Origin: a virus
Virus record (IMG/VR): IMGVR_UViG_3300031707_005430
Coordinates: 1 to 23,907 of that record
Direction: 5' to 3' (one strand)
DNA length: 23,907 nucleotides
The notes under the pieces are model-generated. The model was not told the DNA's origin, ran no database searches, and saw only the letters and a list, made by a program, of their open reading frames with translations. Every line of letters begins with the position of its first letter. The first letter of the stretch is position 1. Shown here one piece after another: positions 1 through 6,448 of the stretch. The position numbers and the translations under genes were made by a program.

Positions 1-14
1 GCAGCCGCAGGTGG

Positions 15-800
15 TTAGAACGCGTCGCAAGAAGAGGTGGCGGAATGGCTGATGGACAGGACGTCCTTCAGCAGCCGCATACCGGCAAGCTTGATTTGTC
101 TGACACGCTCGGGGGACATCCCCAGGAATGACGCAATCTGAACCAGATTCCGCGGCTCGTCCTTGATTCCGTAGTAAAGATTCAGGACGGTCTGTTCTCG
201 GTCCGGAAGGATGTTGATGGCTTGCCGGAGTCGGCGATTGGCGTCCGAGGTCTCGTAGAGTACTTGGGTTCGGCTGGGGTTCTCTTCGGGCGCGTCCTGC
301 AGCGTTTCCAGGTCTACCGTAGTTCCCTCTGGGGCTCCGGGGTCTAGGTCACGCACAGACAATGAGTTGGGGCCGTGTTGGGCCAACGCTTGTTGAAACT
401 GCTTGGCCTTTTTTCGCTGGGCTTTCTGTCGATGCGTCGGGATGTGCACCAATGAGGACGTTGAATAATCCTCCTTGAACATCTCCTCTTGGATCCAGCA
501 GCTTGCGTAGGTGAGGAAGCGTACGCTCTTCTTGAGGTCGAATCTGTCGATCGCCTTCAGGAGACCGAGGTTACCCGCCGCAATCAGGTCTTGGAGCTTG
601 TCGGGAGCCTTGGTGCGCTTCCGTGCCAGGGTAACGACAAAACGGAGATGGCTCTTTACGAGGGCGTCACGGGCAGGACGATCCTTGTGTTTCTGCCAGC
701 GTTGTATCAGCCTGCGTTCTTCCTTGGGGTCGTTCACGGGATGTGTCCGTGAGATCTCTGTGTAGTAGATCCCTACGCTTCGGCTGACTCCGTCTTGCAT
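15..800 (-). CDS. Phage-encoded sigma-70-family RNA polymerase sigma factor
   Basis: A 261-residue sigma factor expected to bind host core RNA polymerase and redirect it to phage promoters. Region 1.2/2.1 lies at about residues 12-62. The region 2 core follows at about 68-110, including DLIAAGNLGLLKAIDRFD and the 2.3/2.4 stretch FLTYASCWIQ, where Cys101 stands at the first of the two Trp usually found there. A C-terminal region 4 helix-turn-helix spans about 190-248 and contains LPDREQTVLNLYYG and MSPERVRQIKLAGMRLL. The stretch between (about 125-185) is short and does not show a clear region 3, so it resembles a compact alternative sigma rather than a housekeeping one. The start is the only ATG before residue 107. 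No Shine-Dalgarno is visible; a promoter-like -10 lies 8 nt upstream, so the mRNA may be leaderless. It is divergent from the replication block. The family call is firm; the regulon is unknown. Confidence 0.93.
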   Translation of the reverse strand: MQDGVSRSVGIYYTEISRTHPVNDPKEERRLIQRWQKHKDRPARDALVKSHLRFVVTLARKRTKAPDKLQDLIAAGNLGLLKAIDRFDLKKSVRFLTYASCWIQEEMFKEDYSTSSLVHIPTHRQKAQRKKAKQFQQALAQHGPNSLSVRDLDPGAPEGTTVDLETLQDAPEENPSRTQVLYETSDANRRLRQAINILPDREQTVLNLYYGIKDEPRNLVQIASFLGMSPERVRQIKLAGMRLLKDVLSISHSATSSCDAF

Positions 801-808
801 GGGTCAGG

Positions 809-837
809 ACGATACCAGGCCGAGTAAAGTCAGGCAA
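809..837 (-). promoter_or_regulatory. Candidate sigma-70-like promoter for the sigma factor gene
   Basis: Reading the minus strand there is TTGCCT (832-837), a 17-nt spacer and TATCGT (809-814). Each hexamer matches consensus at 4 of 6 positions. The -10 ends 8 nt before the ATG at 800, so initiation would fall on or next to the start codon. This fits the lack of a ribosome binding site. It is a by-eye match only. Confidence 0.35.
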
Positions 838-937
838 ATTTCAATTTACTTAAACGGCGGACGGAGAGTCGTTCTCGTCGCTGCGCTGCCTGATAGGAGG
901 CAATCGATAATTTACGCACATTCACTCAAAAAATAAC

Positions 938-966
938 TTGCTAGCGCCCTGTCGTCTCCCTAGGAT
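938..966 (+). promoter_or_regulatory. Candidate promoter for the four-cysteine gene
   Basis: TTGCTA (938-943) and TAGGAT (961-966) are separated by exactly 17 nt, each matching the sigma-70 consensus at 4 of 6 positions. Predicted initiation near 973 gives a leader of about 60 nt before the ATG at 1034. That leader would begin with the inverted repeat at 972-1000. Confidence 0.4.
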
Positions 967-971
967 GGGCC

Positions 972-1000
972 TCCCAATCGATGGGAAGTTCGGATTGGGA
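972..1000 (+). repeat. Inverted repeat at the predicted 5' end of the leader
   Basis: Arms TCCCAATC (972-979) and GATTGGGA (993-1000) are perfectly complementary around a 13-nt loop. A competing smaller hairpin, TCCCA-atcga-TGGGA (972-986), uses the same left arm, so the two structures exclude each other. It could be a 5'-end mRNA stabiliser, an attenuator-like switch or an operator dyad. Confidence 0.5.
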
Positions 1001-1033
1001 CAACGGGGCATCAACACATAAAGGGGAATCTAG

Positions 1034-2059
1034 ATGGCGAAGAAGGACGAAAAGAAGACCTCAACTGAGACTGACGCGGCACCAACGGCCTTGGTGGCAG
1101 CACCAAGGAGCAATGGGTTCGCGATTCCGACGTTGGCAGACGTGGAGGCCTTGGCCGCAACCGCGAAGGTCAAACTGGATGCGTTGGCTGACCTGCTCCA
1201 GGACGCGGACATCTCTTCTCCTATCAAGGAAAAGGTCCAGGCCCTCATGGAGCTGGCCAACCCGAACAAGCCGGGTATGGAGGAGATCACCACGACCTGG
1301 ACGCTCCCGCGCGTCAGCATCGCGCAGCCGACCACCCAGTCGGCTGCCAAGCCGGAGTCGGCCAAGGCGGGCGACATGTTCACGTCTTCCGGAACCTTGC
1401 TCGAGCGCCCGTTTGGGCTGATCCCGCTCTGGTTCCACGAAGAGAACATCATGTTCAAGACCGGGGAGAAAGCGCCGGAGTGCTCTTCAATGGACGGCAA
1501 GCTTGGCTCGGCCTACGGTGCATGCACCAGCTGTCCGCACCTTCCGTTCGGCAAGCAGAACGGTGGCCGCGGCGAGCAGAAGAAGACGGAGTGCCAGAGC
1601 CAGATCGTGGTCACAGCACTGAGCGCCGACCTGACGCAGGTTTACTCGGTGCAGTTCGCCAAGACGAGCCGGTCGGCAGGTAACGCGCTCATCTCCTTGG
1701 CGAAGTCTCACGCCTTCCCGTGGAAGCAGTCGTACTTGCTCTCGACCGAGAAGAAGGTCGGCGACCTGGGGACCTACTACATCTACAAGATCGAGCCCAC
1801 GGGAAAGGACAACTCCGCGGAGGCCGCCAAGGTCGCCAAGGCGTTGTCCGAGTTGTTTGGCGCGAATCGCAAGACCGCAGTCGGGGACTACTATCTCCGT
1901 GCAGGCGGGGCGGCACACACGGCAGCGGCGTCCGAGATCTCGGGCGTCGATGCGGCGAAGCTCGCGGCGGGGCTCAACCTCGCAACCCAGGGGGAAGAGC
2001 TGGACCTCGGGGACGAGGGGGCGTCCTCCTCGGTTAGGTCGACTGCAAAGCCGATGTAG
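1034..2059 (+). CDS. Four-cysteine, acidic-tailed phage protein, possibly ssDNA-binding
   Basis: A 341-residue protein of uncertain function heading the replication block. The N-terminus is Lys/Ala/Thr-rich and looks disordered to about residue 30. A helical stretch follows, then a core with four cysteines at 150, 164, 167 and 187 (ECSSMDG, CTSCPHLPFG, TEC) that could hold a zinc ion, then a probable beta-rich region to about 265. The C-terminus is acidic (EELDLGDEG), as in many ssDNA-binding proteins. From memory, the C...DG...CxxCP...C layout recurs in an uncharacterised family of phage replication-associated proteins; I cannot confirm this here. A strong SD, GGGGA, sits 6 nt before the ATG. 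It is followed by a terminator, as suits a protein made in excess over the downstream enzymes. That it is coding is solid; the SSB-like role is inference from position and tail. Confidence 0.85.
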   Translation: MAKKDEKKTSTETDAAPTALVAAPRSNGFAIPTLADVEALAATAKVKLDALADLLQDADISSPIKEKVQALMELANPNKPGMEEITTTWTLPRVSIAQPTTQSAAKPESAKAGDMFTSSGTLLERPFGLIPLWFHEENIMFKTGEKAPECSSMDGKLGSAYGACTSCPHLPFGKQNGGRGEQKKTECQSQIVVTALSADLTQVYSVQFAKTSRSAGNALISLAKSHAFPWKQSYLLSTEKKVGDLGTYYIYKIEPTGKDNSAEAAKVAKALSELFGANRKTAVGDYYLRAGGAAHTAAASEISGVDAAKLAAGLNLATQGEELDLGDEGASSSVRSTAKPM

Positions 2060-2075
2060 TACAGGGTACCAAGGG

Positions 2076-2108
2076 CCCGCCTGGGTTTGTCCAGGCGGGT
2101 CTTTTTTT
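2076..2108 (+). terminator. Intrinsic terminator after the four-cysteine gene
   Basis: A perfect 9-bp GC-rich stem (CCCGCCTGG, 2076-2084, with CCAGGCGGG, 2091-2099) has a 6-nt loop and is followed by seven T residues (2102-2108). It lies only 28 nt before the next start codon on the same strand. It therefore probably attenuates expression of the nuclease-primase-polymerase operon. Confidence 0.93.
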
Positions 2109-2136
2109 CACCAAGACTCGGCACGGGGGTGAACGA

Positions 2137-2958
2137 GTGGCATTCGAGATTTCAGAGCTAGCGCAAAAGTTCGCGCCCTGGTCCATCAGCAAAAGTGAAT
2201 TGGCGGACACGTGCCCGAGGCAGTTCGAGTTCAGGTACATCAAGAAGGCTCCTGCAGACGTGGTCCCCTCTGCGAATCGTGTGGGCTCCGCGGCGCATAA
2301 GATCTTGGAGCTTCGTGTAATCGGGGAGCCCGCAAAGGACGCGAAGAAGAAGGCGCTTGAAGAGCACCCCCTTACGTCTACGGAAGGAGAAGATCTCCAG
2401 GCGCTCGAAGACGCCGTCGAATCTTTCCTGCGTAAGTTTGACCGGTTCTGCCGAGAGAACGGCGTCACGAAAGTGCTCCGAGAACAAAAATGGGGAATCG
2501 ACACGGCAGGCAACGGCTGTGACTTCTTTGACGCCAAGGTCTACTTTCGCGGCGTCGTCGACTTGGGCGTTATCACAGCGGCCAACGACCTCATCGTCAT
2601 TGACCATAAATCAGGCATCGCGAGCGACATCCAGAAGAAGGCACGCTACAAGAACCAGCTCAACTCCTACGCAGTCATGGGCATCGCACACGTCCACGAA
2701 CTTGCGGGCGCCCGAGGGGCTATCAATTTTTTACAAGGGCCCGAGGAGAAACGGATTCAGTGGATGGACTACATCCCGGCTGAGCGGATCCGCACTGTTG
2801 TCCGGCCTTGGCTATTTAGCTTCGTCAACTTTTGTGCCGAGTCGTTGAGGAAAGTTCCGTACGTCGCCAAGCCAAAGCCCAAGTGGCCTTGTGATTATTG
2901 TTCGTTTCGTCCGTCGTGCTCGGCCTATCAGGAGATGATTCGTGGCGCGCAAGTCTAA
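2137..2958 (+). CDS. RecB/Cas4-like PD-(D/E)XK nuclease with probable Fe-S cluster
   Basis: A 273-residue nuclease of the RecB/AddB/Cas4 superfamily. Motifs in order are GSAAHKILE with His54, the acidic residue of RGVVDLGV (Asp142), VIDHKSG giving the Asp156-x-Lys158 pair, and the QLNSYAV helix (Gln174, Tyr178). A cysteine in DTCPRQFEFRY (Cys26) and three near the C-terminus in CDYCSFRPSC (Cys252, 255, 261) match the split four-cysteine 4Fe-4S site of AddB and Cas4. Such enzymes cut DNA from ends, often 5'-3', with a divalent metal. No adjacent helicase of the AddA/RecB type and no cas genes are seen, so it is probably a replication or recombination exonuclease. The start is GTG, preceded by a G-rich SD-like GGGGGTGA. 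Its end overlaps the primase gene by 17 nt. Family assignment is strong; exact substrate is unknown. Confidence 0.92.
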   Translation: MAFEISELAQKFAPWSISKSELADTCPRQFEFRYIKKAPADVVPSANRVGSAAHKILELRVIGEPAKDAKKKALEEHPLTSTEGEDLQALEDAVESFLRKFDRFCRENGVTKVLREQKWGIDTAGNGCDFFDAKVYFRGVVDLGVITAANDLIVIDHKSGIASDIQKKARYKNQLNSYAVMGIAHVHELAGARGAINFLQGPEEKRIQWMDYIPAERIRTVVRPWLFSFVNFCAESLRKVPYVAKPKPKWPCDYCSFRPSCSAYQEMIRGAQV

Positions 2959-5900
2959 GAACAAAGAAGCGCCCGACGGCAAGAACCTCGGCAGCAAGCT
3001 CCGTCAGATTTGGGCCGAGCTGGGCACTGACAATTGGTTCGCGTGGCTCATTGAACAACTTCCGGCGTCTAGGTTTACGCGGCGGGGAGAGCACATCGTC
3101 GGCGTGTGCCCGTTCCATACGGACGGGTCCCCCTCGCTAATCATCAGCCCGATGAAAGGGCTGGCCAAGTGCTTCGGGTGCCAGAAGACCTACAGCTGCC
3201 CCGTCAAGTTTGTTCGCGCCGTAAGGGCGCTTGACGGAAGCAATCATTCGTTTTCAGACACGCTCGTTTTCCTGCGTAAACGCTTTGGGCTGAAGTCCTC
3301 GATACCAGAAGCGCTGTACGAAAAGCTGCAAGAGCGCGAGACCTACCAGGACATGAAAGCGGCGTTCGCTGATTGGTCTGGCGCGCTGCTGTTCGATGCC
3401 ATGGTCGCGTACCCGAACCTGGAAGCAGCTAACCTCGAGTGGGCGCGTCCGTTGGTTGAGTGGTTGATGGAGCGCAACCTCGGTGGATACGCACCAAACG
3501 AATTGCAGCCGGCGTCTGCGGTGGAAGCACAATCAAAAAATCCGCCCGCGGATCCGTATGAGATCTGGGCACGCCTTTGCTACAGCCAGTTGGTCGGCGT
3601 CTTTCCGCCGCTCGCGTTCATCAACGCGAAGTGGGAGCACGACCAGACGATGCTCAACTTCGTTCGTACGTACTTCGCCAAGATGCTCGAGGGGCAGACG
3701 TACGTAGGGCAGCTTGTCTTCGTATTGCACGATGCGCCAGGCTCCATCGCTCGGTTCAAGCTCCGGGCACCTCGATCTGACAGCAAGGCGATGACGTATG
3801 TGGACGACGCCTATGCCATGGAGTCCGGTGATTTTCGCGGGTACTTCGGCCTTCACTTCGCGAGAGCGTTTCTGGGTAGTGATGAGAACGGCGTCAATTT
3901 TCTAAATTCGGCGTACCTCGTTGAGGGCGAGTTCGACGTGCTCTCGCCTCTCGCGCGAATGCTTCGGCAGGGGTCGACAGACTTTCTCATCTTGGCGGCG
4001 GGCGGAGGGTCCGTGCAGGGCGCGGATAAGCTGCTCGAGTTCGGCATCACCAACATCTTCATCGTGGGCGACAGGGACAAGGGGGGAGAGAATTTTACTC
4101 AGCTCCTCCTTGAGAAGTCGTCTTCGCCGAAGCTCACGTTCAAGGTTTTCAACTGGCCGGATGAGTATGCGAATTGGCGCGATGCTGTCAGCCCTGCTGC
4201 TCGCGTCAAAGACCCTGACGAAGCCATCAAGCACCTTGGGTACCCTAAGTTCCGCCGGTATCTCTCGGACCCAGACTGCTATTGGCAGACGTATCAGTGG
4301 TGCTTTGAGCAGGCGTCGGTCGAAATCTCCAAAGTCGACGAAGCTGACGTCAAGCAGCGATACCGCGTGGCTCGTGAATGGGGTGTGCTGCTCAAGGACG
4401 CCACGGAATGCGGCGTCTTCTGCAGCAACATCGAGAAGCACTTCGACGGGCTGGATAAAGGGCCGCTGCTACGAGATATCCAGGCTAAGGACGAAGACGA
4501 AGAAGTCTTCATCCTCCGTCTTCTCGATGTTGTCAAAGAGCACTTCCACCCGGTCGGCGTTCAGAACGGGGAGAACCGTAAGCGTATCTTGCTGCTGTAC
4601 AACAAGCGCGAGCGGGCCATTGACCAGATCATCCTCAATGACGAGACGTCAATCGCTACGGCGTTCTCTCGTTACTTCGGCCCCCTCTACGACTTTGTCA
4701 GGGACCAAGTCGGTGAGCCGGGGTTCATGGCTGACGAGGACGAGCAACCAGCGTTTAGAGTCACGAACCGAGTCAAGAAGTACAAAGAGTACTTGAACTT
4801 CGCGTTACTCAAGCTCGCGCAAGGGCTGCCCCACCTCGACCATGCTCCGGTCAAGGCACAGGGGCTCCACTTCATCGACGACGTCGACGGCGTTCTCCGC
4901 GCGTACTTGGTGAATGGCAGGGACGTCTACAGCCTCGTGAATCGCGAGGGCGGCGGATATGAGGTCGGACACCTCAGCGGGCCCAGTGACTCGGGGATCA
5001 TCTTCGACAACTCTGGCGAAGCCTGGCTTCACACAGTAAAGAAGAAAGAGGACCTCACGCTGGAGGACTACAGTCTTCCGGCGGCATTTGAGACCCTGCG
5101 CAGCATGGTCGACAAGGGCTGGGCGTGGAAGTATCAGTCCGTTGACCCCATCTTTCTTGCCTCGTTGACGATGTGCCTCCAGGTCATGGCGATCTTCTCG
5201 AGGCAGACGGCTATCATGCTCAACGCAGAGCACGAGTCCGGAAAGTCTCGCTTTACGACAGGGTTCATCGGGGGCGCTAACTACCCACGCATCAATGTGC
5301 TGGCGAACGCAGTCACCATGAACGGCTACACGGCAGCGTCTATTCGTCAACGGCGCAACAACAGCTCTCTGGCGCTGTGCCTTGAAGAGTTCGAGGACTA
5401 CGGTATCCAGGACAGCAAGTCGGTTCAGGTCCGTAAGGTCCTCGAGCTGACCCGCGACATGAACTCCGAGAAAGAGGTTGAGTGGTCGGTTGGTACGACC
5501 AGCGGCGAGGCGAAGATTTACCGAATCCGCTTCCCGATGATCTGCTGCGCCATCCGGCCGCTGCAAGACGCCGCGTCGATTTCCCGCTTCTTGCGCTTCG
5601 AGCTGGTGAAGGACGCGTCCCGCACGGACCCGGTGATCACCCTGATCAAGGAGTTCGGGGAACCTACGATTAAGGAGCTGAAAAAGAACTTGGCCGTGGC
5701 GTTTCTGCCGCACATGCAGGCGCTCCGTAAGTGCCAGGCCGAGATTGAGCAGGAGTTTGCTACGGGAAAGAATTTGCCCGCCTTCGCTAGCTCACGTTTT
5801 CGAGAGGGCGTGTACCCAATCCTCGCGATGCTCAAGTTCTTGAAGGCGCAAGCAGGTGGCGAGCAGATCCCAGACTATAAGCAATTCGCCTATGACTTTT

Positions 5901-6448
5901 GCATCAGCCGTAAAGACGAGCTTACGGCTCTCAAGACCGAGAGCCAGCACGTTCAGCTCTTCGAGACGATCCTAAGCTCTCCGTTCGAGATTGCGTCGGA
6001 CGAGACCCGGGTGTCTTGGTCGACCAACATCCGCGTTCTGCTTGCGGACTTGGGCAAGCTCGATGAAATCAACAAGACGCAGAAGGGCGTGTACTTCGAC
6101 GCAAAGATGGAGTGGCTGGCCATCAACTGGGTCTCCGCTACACAGGGCGTACTAGCTAGAGCGGTCACCTGGCATAAGCAAAACACGTCGGCCCTTAACG
6201 CCATCGCGTCCCGGTCTCCGTACTACGTCTCCCCTGCCGACGTTGTGAATGGCGGGATTTTGGACCGCCTCGTGCCGTACATGGGTTTTGGGCAAAACGT
6301 CGACACCGTTGCGGTGTTCAGCGTCAAGCATCTGCTTGACCAAGCCCGCAAAGCCCGAGAAGTCGCCTTGGTAGCTACACCCCCTGTGGTGGTTCAGCCC
6401 AAAGATGCGAAGCCTGTATCAGAAAAGATAGATGACATCGAATTCTAA
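2942..6448 (+). CDS. Large primase: CHC2 zinc finger, TOPRIM and C-terminal P-loop ATPase
   Basis: A 1168-residue DnaG-type primase fused to an ATPase. A CHC2 zinc finger (Cys56, His59, Cys77, Cys80; CPFHTDGSPS and KCFGC) would bind template. The TOPRIM catalytic core runs from about 322 to 395, with VEGEFD (Glu328/Glu330) and GDRDKGG (Asp377, Asp379). A long unassigned region follows (about 400-740). A P-loop AEHESGKS (762-769) and a Walker B-like LCLEEFED (812-819) then indicate an ATPase that may be the replicative helicase or loader. No DnaB-like helicase is otherwise present in the window. The layout recalls phage primase-helicases, but the protein is much longer than T7 gp4 (about 566 residues). 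The start is GTG at 2942 with a good SD (AGGAG about 7 nt upstream) inside the preceding gene. Primase identity is strong; helicase activity is inferred. Confidence 0.92.
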   Translation: MARKSKNKEAPDGKNLGSKLRQIWAELGTDNWFAWLIEQLPASRFTRRGEHIVGVCPFHTDGSPSLIISPMKGLAKCFGCQKTYSCPVKFVRAVRALDGSNHSFSDTLVFLRKRFGLKSSIPEALYEKLQERETYQDMKAAFADWSGALLFDAMVAYPNLEAANLEWARPLVEWLMERNLGGYAPNELQPASAVEAQSKNPPADPYEIWARLCYSQLVGVFPPLAFINAKWEHDQTMLNFVRTYFAKMLEGQTYVGQLVFVLHDAPGSIARFKLRAPRSDSKAMTYVDDAYAMESGDFRGYFGLHFARAFLGSDENGVNFLNSAYLVEGEFDVLSPLARMLRQGSTDFLILAAGGGSVQGADKLLEFGITNIFIVGDRDKGGENFTQLLLEKSSSPKLTFKVFNWPDEYANWRDAVSPAARVKDPDEAIKHLGYPKFRRYLSDPDCYWQTYQWCFEQASVEISKVDEADVKQRYRVAREWGVLLKDATECGVFCSNIEKHFDGLDKGPLLRDIQAKDEDEEVFILRLLDVVKEHFHPVGVQNGENRKRILLLYNKRERAIDQIILNDETSIATAFSRYFGPLYDFVRDQVGEPGFMADEDEQPAFRVTNRVKKYKEYLNFALLKLAQGLPHLDHAPVKAQGLHFIDDVDGVLRAYLVNGRDVYSLVNREGGGYEVGHLSGPSDSGIIFDNSGEAWLHTVKKKEDLTLEDYSLPAAFETLRSMVDKGWAWKYQSVDPIFLASLTMCLQVMAIFSRQTAIMLNAEHESGKSRFTTGFIGGANYPRINVLANAVTMNGYTAASIRQRRNNSSLALCLEEFEDYGIQDSKSVQVRKVLELTRDMNSEKEVEWSVGTTSGEAKIYRIRFPMICCAIRPLQDAASISRFLRFELVKDASRTDPVITLIKEFGEPTIKELKKNLAVAFLPHMQALRKCQAEIEQEFATGKNLPAFASSRFREGVYPILAMLKFLKAQAGGEQIPDYKQFAYDFCISRKDELTALKTESQHVQLFETILSSPFEIASDETRVSWSTNIRVLLADLGKLDEINKTQKGVYFDAKMEWLAINWVSATQGVLARAVTWHKQNTSALNAIASRSPYYVSPADVVNGGILDRLVPYMGFGQNVDTVAVFSVKHLLDQARKAREVALVATPPVVVQPKDAKPVSEKIDDIEF

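Larger units (their letters stand above)
801..1033. other. Divergent intergenic control region
   Basis: This 233-nt gap separates the divergent sigma gene and the four-cysteine gene. It is more AT-rich than its surroundings, notably around 835-852 (including a short AAATT-tc-AATTT dyad) and 905-940. It holds one promoter-like pair for each direction and an inverted repeat at 972-1000. I see no convincing ORF or RNA gene in it. Confidence 0.6.

Noticed and set aside
2137-2958. Cas4-like nuclease as a sign of a CRISPR-Cas system.
   Set aside because: No cas1/cas2 genes and no repeat-spacer array are visible; the gene is coupled to a phage primase.
4805-5713. Long minus-strand open frame of about 300 codons.
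   Set aside because: It lies opposite the primase-ATPase gene, including the P-loop region, and reads like low-quality antisense sequence.
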